In this document: positions 21,595 through 33,724 of the stretch, in pieces
How positions within the stretch are numbered: the first letter of the stretch is position 1
Layout of the letters: every line of letters begins with the position of its first letter
Source: Rhipicephalus microplus
Taxonomy: Eukaryota; Arthropoda; Arachnida; Ixodida; Ixodidae
Assembly (NCBI RefSeq): GCF_043290135.1
Contig: NC_134710.1
Coordinates: 136,050,155 to 136,114,154 of the forward strand
Reading direction: 5' to 3'
Length of the DNA stretch: 64,000 nt
Translations under genes and position numbers: made by a program
Notes under the pieces: generated by a model
What the model saw: only the letters and a program-made list of their open reading frames with translations
Database searches by the model: none
Told to the model about the DNA's origin: nothing

Positions 21595-23051
21595 GATATT
21601 TTCTGTTAATCATTATTCTAATTTCTTCCCAATATAGTTGTTTACATAAACATGAAGACATTGAATCTGCTTGCCTGGCCTTTAAGTGATTGAGAGGATT
21701 TTTCTTTGCTTTTCAAGAGCAACGTAGCTGTGGAGTTCTTGTACACGTTGTCTGATGTATCCACATTTCAAGAGCACCATGGTGACACAGTAGGCTCGTC
21801 AAGTTAGCATGCTCTGAAATCCAAAGGAACATGCTCGAAACAGTCAGATGCGACACCTTCGAAGCATAGCTTAACTGAGAATTTCTCAGACTGCTTTCGG
21901 GCGCACGAAAGTGTTACGTAGCAAATGTTACATCGCTACTGCGGTAGAAATGAGTAGGGAAAGAGAACACACTTCATCAAAGGAAAGAGTCAGAAACACG
22001 TCATTCTTACAAAAGCCATAGGAGGCATGAGCTCTCATGCAGGCTTTCGTGCACCGTCTCAGGGTTGGAGCGCATAAAGCACACTCCATAATCACGCACC
22101 ACATGTCACTTTCTGACCGTTAAGTTTACAACAGTGGCAGAGTGCACTCTGCTGGCTAGAGCGCACTCGAGCTCCTTAACTTAGCACACCTAATGCCTTT
22201 ACGACTGCTAGAAACTCTACAGAGTCAAATGTTTTTTTCATAAACTATGAAAGCTATATAAAGGGTCGGGCTTGTTATATTCAGCGGATGTCTCAATTAC
22301 CTGGTTGATCACATGACTGTCATCTACCATACAGAGTATGCTTTTCAGAAGCCAGCTTACTCTCTAGACCAATTAAAATGAACTGCTTCTCTCAACCTAT
22401 TCTAAATAACCACTGTGAATATTTTCTTTAATACTACAAATAGACTGTTGGGTCCATAGCTCTTCAAAGTCTTTTACATCTCCCTTCCTGCATATTAATA
22501 TAACATCGGCATTCACACAATTGAAACCTTGTGGCACAGTGAATACAGCATCTCAAGCTCCTTAAACATAAATTTACTGTAAAATTCACCTTTGACCTAA
22601 TGACAATCTTACGTGATGATGCCATCACGTGACAGCATAAATTTTGGTGACATCATAAATTTCTGTGACATCATGGTGACGTCATTACATTATCATGATT
22701 TTTTGCATCACTCACGTTGATGCTGTCAACTGTCGATTTTCGTGTTTCATAAGGTACCTAAGGCTTTCGCCTTAATCATTTTAGGAGCTGTCGCTGAGGT
22801 GGTACCAGAGTCCTTTAATATTTTTTTTTCGTCGTGAAGCTTCATCAAAACTGTATAGGAGAGCTTTTTGTACTGCGAGCGGAGGCCACGGGGCACGCCG
22901 CATCCCCGCGAGGGGCATCGGGCAGACTGGAGCGAAGCTGGCTGCTGGTGCTGCTATGGGGTCACTGCATAATATTGTGCCATGTCATTGCGCGGTTTTC
23001 ACTATATGATTACTATTGTGCCTAGTGTGCTGTGCCTGATGACTGGGAAGG
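21595..23051. other. gene-free stretch with a TGACATCA/TGACGTCA cluster
   Basis: No coding frame recognised. At 22611-22630 an inverted pair ACGTGATG...CATCACGT is followed at 22647-22687 by TGACATCA, TGACATCA and TGACGTCA. Confidence 0.45.
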
Positions 23052-23800
23052 ATGCCGCATACCTGCTGTGGACCTGTTTGTTTAGCTGGTTACAAGGGAC
23101 ATGATGAAAAACCCTCCAAGTTCTTAGAAAAAGTAGAAGTACAGAATGTCGCAACAAGAAACTAGTGGTTTCACATTTGATTCTCCGAATGTGCACGTGT
23201 GCGAAAAGCACTTCGATGAGAGTGACATAATTCGCGTGGACCAGTGGCTAATCGGAGGTGTTGTTGTGAAGTCACTGCGTAATGTTCCGAAACTTTTGTC
23301 GACGCTGTGCCAAGTATTTTCTACGGCCTCACGGCGTACTTTATAATGCAAAAAGATGCAGAGCTCACCCGTCTACCAAACCTCGCCGGGAACCATCAGC
23401 TCAGCTGGAGACTGTTGAGGCTGCATGGACACTATGCGTGAGCCCTTTTGACATAGCTCCAATAGATAACGATGCATTTAATGAAGGTGAGCATACTTGC
23501 CGCCTCTTTCTTGTTGCACTCCAGTAGGTAATACAGAAGCTCCATGAGTGAAATGCTCGCCGTTTTCTTTTGTATAGGCACTGAGATGACCATATTTGCA
23601 GAGGTGATATGCCAAACAGGCGGAGTTACATGCAGCTCCTCACAGTTTGAAAAATACAAAGGACACATCCGTTGCATGGAACAGAGACTTCAGCATTACC
23701 AGTAGAAGCTTGCTAGGATGACAGCACAAGAGCGATGGCACCAAAATGCTGTACAAAACTTGCGCAAGCGGTAAAAGCGTGAAAAGTTAATTTTCTATAT
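23052..23800 (+). pseudogene. THAP-domain transposase, N-terminal fragment (B)
   Basis: The ATG at 23052 opens MPHTCCGPVCLAGYKGHDEK, the first cysteine pair of a C2CH THAP domain. After a TAG (about 23163-23165) another frame from 23146 reads VHVCEKHFDESDI, the second C-x2-H half, and a further frame near 23290 gives DAVPSIF, the segment that ends THAP domains of P-type transposases. A plausible intron lies between GTGAGC at 23487 and TATAG at 23576, followed by frames resembling the helical linker (EKYKGHIRCMEQRL, broken by a TAG). THAP domains bind specific DNA, here presumably transposon ends. Several lesions show it is inactive. Confidence 0.7.
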
Positions 23801-25385
23801 CAATGCGTCATGAGCACGAGAAGATAACTTTTTGTCTCACATGCTGACGCCGCCGACGCAAGACGCAGTAGGTCAATTTTCTCGCTTGAGGAGGCATGTA
23901 AGGCTGCACCTTAACAGTGAACACAATCAAGAAGGATAGGAGAAACACAGCATGAGTAAGCTACACAGCAGAGTAAAGAACTAGGAAATTACATTGCACG
24001 GCCAAATGAACTTAGAACATGTCACCGTAGTGATAATCAATGCAAAACAACACACCAAAATGAGGCAAAAGTCATTAGGGATTGCTTGATCCTCATCACT
24101 TGCTAAATTCAAAGCACTAATTCATTCAAAGTGGTTGTTAGTTTAATAAATGCAAGACAAACTTAAGATACATATCTTCGTATAGAAACAGCGAATGTAT
24201 ATATAGCCTGAAAGGTTGGATATGTGCTGTCAAAAGTTGCAACCACTCCACTTCCGCGACGCATCAAGAACCACCAGAGTCGTTGAAGAACTCTGGATTG
24301 TCCACAAATTTTCACTAGATGCTTCAGGAAAAAAAAAAGAAGCATGCCTTTTATAGCGGTAGAATTAGCATGCCGTCAAATTCCTAGCTTCAAGACCTCA
24401 TTCGACACTAAATTTCACTGTATTAGAGCTTTCCCGAATATTCTTGAAAGTAACATCACTCTGAAGATGTATTCAACCTTCACGGCTACATTTAGTAGCG
24501 TTTCAAAGCTCCGGCACTTGCCGTACAATTGCGGCGCGGCGGCCGTTTCGATGCCCTGTGGTACTAATGTGTGGAATGTCGTTACGACTCATTAATTATG
24601 CAAAGCTGTAAGGGTGTGCATAATAAAAAAGAGAATCTGTTATTGATATAAAAATCAAGCAGCAACTAATCATTAAAAACACACAAAGACAAAGGCTTTC
24701 TGCCCTATAACGGCAGGCATCTCAAACTGACCTCAGCTAAGGAACCAAAGTAACGCACATTTACTCCCCCAAGAGCCAGGACAGCAATGAAGATGAGAGC
24801 GTGGAAGAAGGGAATCGTACATATGATTATAAATACATAATGTTGCTGTTTGAAAGCCGACCTTTTCCGCATGTCATATATCAGTCATTCCTCAAGAGAT
24901 ATGGCACCATGATTCCAACAACATACTGATAAACCTTCCAACAATATGACCAAAATCTGTGCGTCAATACGAAAATATACTTTTGCTTCATGGTTATGTA
25001 TACACACGTCATGACCGTACGGGTGCCTCAAGAAAAAAAAAACTTTAGACCATTTGTGTTGCTTTGACCTTTGTATTATTTCTTAACATACTTATCAGGA
25101 AATAATAATAACAATTATTAATAACAATATTATTAATATTAGTAACAAAAAGAAACAAACACCATCGTGTGCCGGCCGCTAACCACTAGCGAGAAGTTGG
25201 CAGGCCACATGTGGCCTGCGTGTTTGAGACACCTATGTTACGGCGACCTTATTCAGAATCTTTTATAAAGAAGACCGTGAACAAGGTTCACATAGTAGGA
25301 CCAAAACATCTTCGTCTTTGTGTGTGTGTGCTTTTAACAATTGGTCATCACTTGATTTTTCTCCCTGCAAACTTTCTCGACCAGA
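23801..25385. other. gene-free stretch
   Basis: AT-rich, including an AAT/TTA-rich run at 25100-25150. No family recognised. Confidence 0.4.
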
Positions 25386-25745
25386 CTAGCTTCCCTGTAT
25401 TTCAGAATCTGTTACTGTGGTCGCATTGATTTCATTCGAAGGGAGGGCCAGAATAATAGCCATAGGCTCAGCTTTGAAAATAGGAGTGAAATCTGGCAGC
25501 CTTACAGAGTATGACAAGCCAAGCAAGTGGGAGGCAATTTCTATACCTGCCTTTTGATCATTCACGGAAGAACCTGTGGCTATTTTGTTCTTTGTTTGTG
25601 CATGTGCTAGGTAGGAGACAGTTGGGAGGATTGGGACACTTTCCACAACTATATTTTTAGTTTTGTTGAGCTTGAACACAGAATGATGCTTATAATACAG
25701 GTTTGAACAAGCCACAAAGCTTCTGAGACACATTAGTTCCTGCTG
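25386..25745 (-). pseudogene. LINE ORF2 fragment (RNase H N-terminal part)
   Basis: The minus-strand frame has LPTVSYLAHAQTKNKIATGS and then IASHLLGLSYSVRLPDFTPI and FKAEPMAIILAL, ending in VTDSE. The AE..AI..AL...VTDS pattern is the beta-strand/helix core of an RNase H in I-group LINEs. It differs from the LINE at 2144-8197. It is truncated on both sides and ends 211 bp from the gypsy element at 25957. Confidence 0.65.
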
Positions 25746-25956
25746 CTCCAGATGCAGCTGTAAAAAAAAAAAAAATGCCTGGATAGATAAAATCTGTCCC
25801 ATTGCACCCGCCTCTGTGGGTGGAGCGGGACACCACTTGGGAGCAGTGGGGCATATGTAACACAATGGTCCATATGTCCTGAAGGACAATTAAAAGCGGA
25901 CAGTTCAGCAGATAGTTCTGAAAATTTTCCACTACTTTTTCAATTCCCCACAATAT

Positions 25957-28797
25957 TGTCACGGGGTCATAACGTGAATGTAGGGAGCACACTGCAAGTC
26001 AAATAATAAATTGTTTATTCGGGCTGAACTAGTAGCCACATAAAAAAAAAATTTGATTAAAGTGAGACACTGGCACTGGTAGCCGAGAGCAAAGCGTCTG
26101 CCGTTGACGTCGAAATTCCCATGGAGACCTCCATTCGTCGAAGCAGGTTCAGTAGACTCGGCGAGGGCAATAATGTTGCTGGCTTCCACAATTTCTTCAA
26201 AATAGGCAACTGTCATGCTTTTGCTCACGTGTTTGTACTGGTTGCTGAAGTTTATGAGCACCACTATACCTTTCTCCTCTCTCAGCTTGGCGATTCCTCT
26301 TGCAACTCAAATCTCACGGTTGATTAACAGCTGCTGGTCACTTTTAACGACACCTTGCAACCATGCTGATTTCTGAGAGCCGACGGAAATGTTGATACTG
26401 GATCGAGGGAAAATGGTGATTTGATTTTCTAGTACATTCGAGGCCTGCTTCCCATGCGGCGTGTGTGGCGGTAGGGCTTGTTCTGTTGATAGCGTTATCG
26501 ACTTGGATCTCAAATCTATGACTGCACTATGAAGGCCCAAGAAGTCCATACCAAGAATCACATCTCTCGAGCCCCGCTGTGGTACTACGAAGCTTGCGGG
26601 GTAAATACAGTTGTTAATGCAGACTCTCGCTGCACAGATTCCCTACGGCGTTACTAGGTGGCCTCCAACTGTTCTTATTTCGGGGCCTTCCTAGGCGTGC
26701 TAGACTTTCTTTAACTTCGTAGCGAACGCTCCACTAATCACAGAATAGTCGGCTCCAGTGTCGGCGAGAGCTGTCACATTGTGGCCATCAATAAGAATGT
26801 CGAGGTCGCTAGTTCGTCGTCTCGCGTTGCAGTTAGGTCATGGCATTGGGTCACGGCTACGTCTGCTGGTTCAGCTGCTTCCATTTTGCGTCGTCAGGTC
26901 GTCATCAATGCATCGGGTTGCATCGTCAGGGCTTTGCCTGGTTCGCGTGGTGTTTGAAGAGTACCATCGTGGCGTCGTCATCGGAGGATCTTCGGTAGTT
27001 CATCGCACAGCAACCGTATCTCTAACGGTTTATGCTCTTAGTTTCCTGGATAAAGGCTAGGAGACCGGCCCTGGATCGGGCCAGTGTATGGCCGGCGGTG
27101 AGGCGACATGTAGTGACTGGGTGACAGCGAACGGGAAGATCCTCGGGGGGGTCCATTGCACTGCTGCAAGGTAGTCTGGGATGTCGCAGGGTCTTTCCCC
27201 CCTCTGTGGACGCGACCCATCTACAGTGAAACCACCCATTCCCATCTGACAGTACAGGCAACAGCGGTAGGTGTGGCCTGCTTTTCCACAGTGGTAGCAG
27301 AGAGGTCGGTGGTTGGGGGACGCCACACGTCGGTTTTCCTTGGAGCGTTGCGCTGGCCGGTGAGTGGACAGTATGGTGTCGACGGCGGCGGTGGCTGAGG
27401 ATGGAACTGCGACGGTGCGGCCTCTTGATGAGGGTGTGATGGGGGAGCGTAGCGTCGGATTGCAGCAGCGTAACTCATTACTTGCAGCTGAAGCTGCGGA
27501 ACATTGGAAACTTCAAAAGATTGCCGAACTTCTTCGCGGACAGTGTCGGCAATCCAATCCACTTGGGGCTGCCACAAAGGCAACAGGCTCCTTAGCTCCT
27601 TCCGCATGATCTGTCAGATCGTCTCACGCACGTCGTCCGTGCTGAGGGCATGGGCTTCGGAGAAGTTGGCTGTTGAAGAGCGGCAGTCATACTGCCTTGT
27701 GCGCATCTCAAGCGCCTTCTCTATTGTCTTGGCCTCAGTGAGGAATTTGTCAACAGTGTTGGGCGAGTTGTGAACAAGTCCCGCAAACAACTCTTGCTTC
27801 ACACCCCGCATGAGGAAGCGGAGCTTTTTGTCCTCAGCCATGGCATGATCGGCGTGCTGAAACAGTTTCGTTATCTCGTCCGTGAAGATGGTGACATTTT
27901 CGTTTGGTAGCTGTACCCGGGTCTCCAGCAAAGCATAGGCCGTTTCTTTGCAGGGGATGCTCATGAAAGCTTCCCGAATGCACCGCGCAAGAGATCCCAG
28001 GAGCGAAGTGCAGACTCCCGATTCTCGAACCAGGTACTCGCCACGTCTTCCAGATAGAAGTAGACGCAGCGCAGCTTTTGTTCTGCGTCCCACTGGTTCA
28101 AGGCTGCCACTCGGTCGTACATCTCGAGCCAGGGCTTTGGTTCTTCAAATGAAGATCCATGGAAGATGGGTGGGTGGCTCTTTTGGCTGCTGTATTACGA
28201 CCATGGCGGGCGTTGGTACAGCGTCTGTCATAGTTGACGCAGTAGTGGTAGTCACCTTCGGTTTGCAACTGTTATCGCGTAGAGCCCCGTACTCCAGAGG
28301 TAGCCCCTTGTTGCCGGCGGCTTGCTCGCAGGTCGAGGTTGGCGGGGATGTTTGGTTCACGGTTGGGGCTTGGCTCTCGACTGGAGGGGGGCGTTCGGTA
28401 CATGGACGGGAAGCACCTCCACCAGATCGTGACGTTGATGAAGGGAGCAGACTGCAGGTCAAATAATCTGTTTATTCGGGCCGAACTTGTGGCTGTGTAA
28501 AAAGAAAGTTTGATTACAGCGAGACACTGGCACTGGTAGTGGCGAGCAGAGCGTCGGCCGTCGATCAACTGACAAGCAGCAAAGCGTGTCAGCACTTATA
28601 CTCTTGCCATCGAATATTCTAGCGTTATTGCTAGCAGCGATGTAGATTCCCGATTTATCTGCAATGTTCATGAAGTGGGCGTAATTTTAGCAAAATGACC
28701 TACTACAGCCTCGAATCTTCTCGAACCTCGTAGGTGCGGTTTGCGCTGAACGTAGTGTAACGAGGTGATAACAAAACTTGAGGAAAGGATCGTGGCA
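25957..28797 (-). mobile_element. internally deleted Ty3/gypsy LTR retrotransposon
   Basis: The outer ends are TGTCACG (25957) and CGTGGCA (28797), flanked on both sides by ATAT (25953-25956 and 28798-28801). The 5' LTR (minus orientation) spans about 28427-28797. The 3' LTR keeps only the half from about 26114 to 25957 (shared phrases AGACTGCAGGTCAAATAAT / ACACTGCAAGTCAAATAAT and GAGACACTGGCACTGGTAG). Inside are gag and protease only; RT, RNase H and integrase are missing, and the internal sequence runs straight into the remaining half of the 3' LTR. Next to the 5' LTR is TGGTGGAGGTGC, also found next to the 5' LTR of the gypsy element at 51411. The copy is non-autonomous and decayed. Confidence 0.8.
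26307..28415 (-). pseudogene. gag-protease remnant of gypsy element
   Basis: Gag-like frames run from about 28415 down the minus strand in changing frames. The capsid-like region (KLFQHADHAMAEDKKLRFLM, LFAGLVHNSPNTVDKFL) is at 28093-27614. A nucleocapsid CCHC (CYHCGKAGHTYRCC) lies near 27300-27255. A retropepsin has the active site ADTGAD near 26755 and the later VILGMDFLGLHSA near 26560. Stops and frame changes break it in several places. No reverse transcriptase is present; the frame ends in linker sequence after the protease at 26307. Confidence 0.78.
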
Positions 28798-29719
28798 ATA
28801 TTATATGCACAACTACAAAATGCTTGCTAAAACAACATTCACCAGAAACAGCCCCAAACTCAACGTATCTACGTTTCACCACCACACAGACTTCTTCAAA
28901 TACACTTTTTTCCTCGATGTATTGAAATGTGAAATACCATACGAGGTCACATTTGTTCATTAGAAAAAGGCAAATTTTTGAAGGCACTAATAGACTGTAC
29001 AGACTAATCCTTACTTCTACATTTTCAATAGTTATTTATGTTTATGGTATGTTTAGTAATCATTTGACCTGTCACTGTTTGTGTTTATCTCACTTATTCC
29101 GAGTTTCCTGAATTATTTACTGCTCTCTACCCAGTCCTGCGATAGCCCTGTAATCTGGTTGCAGTATGTGTAAATAAATAACAAGATATACGATGTTAAA
29201 CAAACTTTGCTGCACTGATAGTTTTTGAAACTGGCAGGTTGATTACAATGTCCTTAGTTGGCAAAGCTCCTATATCTGACCTGACATGTCAATGCAAGAC
29301 TCGTCAAAGGCAACGTCAAGCATATCTTCGTTTGAAGGACAGCAATCTTTCAGCAAATGCCATTTTCTTTTTGGATGGGCTATGGCGGCAGTCTTGACTG
29401 TGCTGTGGTCCTTCTTTAGGACTGTCGTGCTAACCTCTGAATTCTAGTTCAATCATATGCTTTCCCAATGTACACGTAAAGACTTTTGTGTTACTTTTTG
29501 CATTGTGTAACGAGGAATGGCTGCAGAATAGAGAAGAATGGGCCAGCGTCTTGTTTCTCCCTCAACTCAAGAGTCCCTTTTCTCCCAAACTACATTTCCC
29601 AAAGTAAACAATGTTCAGCAGATGAAGTTCAATCATAATACCTAAACAGTTTTTTTTTAAAGTACAGCGCTGATGCGTGTTTTCGGAGAAAAATTGATAT
29701 TAGTGTCCACAATAATAAT
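28798..29719. other. gene-free stretch
   Basis: AT-rich sequence without recognised frames or repeats. Confidence 0.4.
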
Positions 29720-29835
29720 AATATCTAGGGTTTTGCGTTCCAAAACCATGATATCAGGAACTCTGTAGAGGAAAGCTCCGGAAATTTTGACGATTGGGTG
29801 TTCTTTAAGGCAGTGGTCTGACTCTGGCAGCACGT
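29720..29835 (-). mobile_element. SINE fragment, copy 2 (body only)
   Basis: Contains CCAAAACCATGATAT, AAAGCTCCGGAAATTTTGAC and GTTCTTTAA in the order of the SINE body. The tRNA head is absent. Confidence 0.7.
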
Positions 29836-30089
29836 ACACACCATTTCTGCCACTTTTCCAAATGGTGGCTGTTCTCCTGGTTTTGTATAGTTGAATTATA
29901 GATCACTGAAAAGCTTGATTTTAGCACATCTCAAATATGTCTATTAAAATCAAGTCAACTGCTACTATTAGAAGGTGGGCAGGCAACAACAAGCACTAGT
30001 TACGTGGTTTGGGCTGACTGTGCCTCAATTGTGACTATTTTCTGAAAAATCTGCTACAGTTACAGCACTGTTTCTTGCACGGCACAATA

Positions 30090-30860
30090 AGGACATATTT
30101 GAAGTTTATTCAGTATTCAAAACATATACAGAATATTGACATATAATTACAAAAAAGGTCCCATAGTGTAAACACTGTAGGGGGACATTATTATAATGGT
30201 AAAAAAAGGAAATACTACTTAACAGCAAAACAAATGCAGCATAATATTCATAGTAAAGAGTATAAAAATACAGACAACAGCGATTCTACGAGTTATACAA
30301 TTTAAAGCACAAAAATGTCGGGAGAAGGAACTGTAGTATAATAAAATCAGACACTAATCACAACAACATAGTTATAAATGTGTTTGAAGAACATTGAATA
30401 AAGGATGCTATTCATTAAACATTATTTTCGAAGTTGATGTCTCAATGACAAAATAAAAAATGCACACTGAATATTATATGGCAACGAAATCCAGAGCTTG
30501 ATTAAAATAAAAGCTAGTCTTTAAGAATCAGAGTTAGTTCACACTCTTGGAAGTAAAAAGTTATTAATTGAGGAAAAATGGGTAATGTTCGAATTAGAAA
30601 CGTCTTCAATGAAAAGAAATTTTAGAAGGCTGGAGTCCTTTACTACTCTATAAGCGAATGTGTAGTCATTCAATTTGTTCAGGTTGTCAATATCTAACTA
30701 TTTTCCCTCAATGTTATCAATATTTAGTATCTATTTCCTCAACGTAGCAAATTTATGTAGGACTTCTACTTTATTGTTGGTGTTCTTTTGAAAGAAGCCA
30801 AGTTTAGTCATTTTAGTTGTAGACTGGCGGCCAACTAATCGCTAGAGAAGGTTCATTTTG
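30090..30860 (-). pseudogene. CR1/L2-like LINE C-terminal remnant and 3' UTR
   Basis: On the minus strand near 30700-30470 the translation reads LNKLNDYTFAYRVVKDSSLL and then, after an interruption, INNFLLPRV and IKLWISLPYNIQ. In CR1/L2-type ORF2 tails the pattern is (I/L)..L....F...V........F........LPR.RTN....L...G...WN.LP..I. Two stops lie in the tail. Sequence below 30430 is AT-rich and probably 3' UTR. Only the end of the element is recognisable. Confidence 0.55.
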
Positions 30861-32456
30861 GGACATGTATAGAAAACAACATTCCCCATCTTAGTGTTCA
30901 ATTTCATTGATTTACGCTTTCTGGTTTTTCATTTATAGTGATCTAAATTGGGCAATTTTCTTAACACATAAAGCTACTTCTGCCCATTTTCATGGCAAGC
31001 TACTGAAGCTCTGTGGCTGAATTTGCACATAGACAAACTAGAGCACTTGGTCTATTCCCTAAAAGAAGCACTTTTCAATAAAGCTAGCAGAAAAGCAAAC
31101 CGAAGCTCGTAAATTGTTTAAATTTATCATGCCTCAAACGCCAACTTAACCACATTAATCTTCAAACTGCATTGAAATATCAGCATTAATAGCTTAATAT
31201 ACAGTAGTTCCCATCTCCTGATATAATTATACACACAAATCATACACAAATAATGCATGACCACTAGAAATCTACTTTATTTTCACCACTGCATCGAAAA
31301 ACTTCCTCTGGCATCATCTAGACAGACAAAACGAAAGCAGTGCATCGAAAAGCTTCCCGTTTTTCCGAGGGTGGCGTGAAAGTATTTTATCTCAGGAGAA
31401 AATGTATTTTCGAACTTAAAACCTTGCATCTCCTTCAGTCCCCCCCAACTAGCCCTCCAACACCCGCTTCTTGAATCTGTCTTTTCTTCACGCCTCTCCT
31501 CAGGTGAATAGCGGAAAGCAGGTGTTCTGTCCTCTGAAAGGCTGGGGTGAAGGTCATCAGGTGGAAAGGAAAGCCTGTCCCTAGAATGCCCCTTGTGGGT
31601 GTGGGCATTAGTTTGCGACCACACTAGGGTTTTACTTTGAAGAAGCTAGGAGAGATCAACGGCAGACAAAAGAAAGCAGAAACACTGACAAGAAATGTGG
31701 TTGGCTGGGCTCGTTGGTGTGAATCACAGAACTTGCATTGACGTCACTTTGGTCGGCCTTTTCAGGTAACAGCTAACCGAGATGCTGCGTGAACTCTAGC
31801 TCGACTGTCCAGAGCAAGAAACTATGATATCAGACAAGTGTTGGTGACCCTCCCAATTCTTTGTGTTCCCCCTTGACGCGGCTGACGAACAAAAGGAAGC
31901 GGGGAGAGCACAAAATGATGCAAGGTTTGAATGACTCTTTGTCACTCCTGGTACTGGCGCTCTCAAACGCGATAAAAAGTCATGGTGTGTGCCATCTTCA
32001 TGTACCCAGTGCAGAATACCTGTCTGTGACGTCATGTGCAAGCTACCTTATATCAATAAAAAGCATAAATACAAGACGAGGCACACATAAAAGAATAATT
32101 AAAAACTGTTTCTGTTTACTTTCCGAGTTCTTTTCTGTCATTGTTACGGACCAAACACCCTCAACAAATATACACAACCTCTGCGTCAATCAAATGGGGG
32201 CCAGTCGAACTACGGCGTGGCAAGAGTGTATCTCGCGAGAGTATTGTCAACTGCGCTTGCTGGGCTCTAAACTTGCTAGATTAGGCTACAAGTAGAAATT
32301 TGACAGGATACGCCAACTCCAACCAGTCGTAATTTGCCAAACTGACAGTCTTTCGAACATTTAGAAGCTTAGATTACATGATAAGAGAACAGCACGTTTA
32401 GTAAAAAATCAGTTGCCTTCTCCTACAAAAGAATGAGATGGTGTTTCGAGTATAAT
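30861..32456. other. gene-free stretch
   Basis: Frames at 31283-31624 and 31861-32295 have no family resemblance and no splice context. A gene could be missed here. Confidence 0.35.
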
Positions 32457-32532
32457 GATTTATTGATATGTAAAACCAACGTATGATTATGAGACGCCAT
32501 GGTGAAGGGCTCTGAAAATTTTGACCACTTGG
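32457..32532 (-). mobile_element. SINE fragment, copy 3
   Basis: Only the tail-proximal body remains: TATGATTATGAGACGCCATGG and GGGCTCTGAAAATTTTGACC. Confidence 0.65.
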
Positions 32533-32818
32533 TTCGAGGGAGAGGGCCACTTGGTGCGCTTCCTGCATAGGGGAAGGATAACATAGGGTTTTTGCTCACA
32601 TCCCGGTGTTGTAAGCCTGAAGGTTACGATTGAGCGGTGTTCCCAGGAAGGGCTGCAGGAATAGCGTTACAATTTTCTACTGGGTGTCACGAAGGTCCAC
32701 AAAGGCCAAAGTTTTGACAGTGGCCGAGTCGACAACTATGTGAGCAGCTGGCTGCTATTTATTCCTTCTTTTTCTTTTTGTGCGACCACACCCTGTCTCC
32801 TGGATTGCTTTGGCACAG

Positions 32819-32819
<1 letters not shown>

Positions 32820-32874
<55 letters not shown>
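32820..32874. repeat. (AT)n microsatellite
   Basis: About 27 uninterrupted AT dinucleotides directly before a dispersed-repeat boundary at 32875. Confidence 0.98.
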
Positions 32875-32878
<4 letters not shown>

Positions 32879-33120
32879 GTAGATGCGCTTTCACATAACA
32901 ACTGTTTATTGTGCCGACGTTTCGACGGGAACCCCGTCTTTTTCAAGGCATAATACTATTTACACATGTTCCGTGTCTTCTTATAGCCTGTCGAGACAGG
33001 AGGGAAGGGGTCAAAAGAAAAGTAAAAAAAGGAAAAAAAAAGAAAGAAAAGAGAGGGAGAGAGAAAAAAAGAAGAAGAAACAGCGAAACGGGAGGACAAA
33101 CATTAAATAAAATATAGAAA
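32875..33120 (-). repeat. dispersed repeat with hammerhead-like stem (possible Penelope-like remnant)
   Basis: On the minus strand 32950-32915 reads CTTGAAAAA, then a perfect stem GACGGG/CCCGTC, then GAAAC. Penelope-like retroelements of many animals carry hammerhead motifs of the form CUGANGA-stem-GAAAC in their terminal repeats. Here the stem and GAAAC are present but CUGANGA is not. A purine-rich run (AAAGAAAAG...) follows at 33017-33085. No Penelope reverse transcriptase is seen nearby. Confidence 0.4.
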
Positions 33121-33436
33121 ATCTAGGAGAAGAAGCAAGACTGACACGGCGTAATTAGAAAGGGGCAGCATCTCAACAGAGTAGGGCAGAGGTAGATGAG
33201 CAATGTCATCATTGTCAACAATACCTCCCCCGCACCCACTCTTCCCCAAGTGGGCAGTGAGCCGCCGTTCTTGTATTTCACCTTTCCGTGTAGTCCGCTG
33301 GCGGCTCGTTCCTCTTTGAAGTTTAGGACAAGTTAATGGGGAGGGCTTAAGTGCTTCGAGTGCGTGCTGATGGCGTCGGGAGGAATGAAAAAGCCGGTAA
33401 TTGAGGCACCGCCATTGATATTCAGTATATGCAATG

Positions 33437-33724
33437 GCTCCTTGTCAGTGAAGGAACAGAATGTGCGTTAAAAATTAGAGAAGGAAAAAAAAAGAAGAAC
33501 AGGGGGGGGGGGGGGGGGGGACTGTACGACATCCGGGACAGTCACCACACAGTTGCGGCTCACTGGGAAGACATGCGCGCATGTATGAAAAAGTTAACGA
33601 AACCACCTAGCTGTCAGCTCCTTGTCAGTGAAGGAACAGAATGTGCGTTAAAACCTAAAGAAGAAGAAAAAAAAGAAAGAAAAGAAAAAGGGAGGGGGGG
33701 AAACCGTACGACATCCGCGACCAC
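33437..33724. repeat. two ~105-bp direct repeats containing purine runs
   Basis: GCTCCTTGTCAGTGAAGGAA starts at 33437 and again at 33617. Both copies run into AAG-rich then G-rich tracts (19 G at 33502-33520 in the first) and end with GTACGACATCCG. The copies are separated by about 70 bp. Confidence 0.9.
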
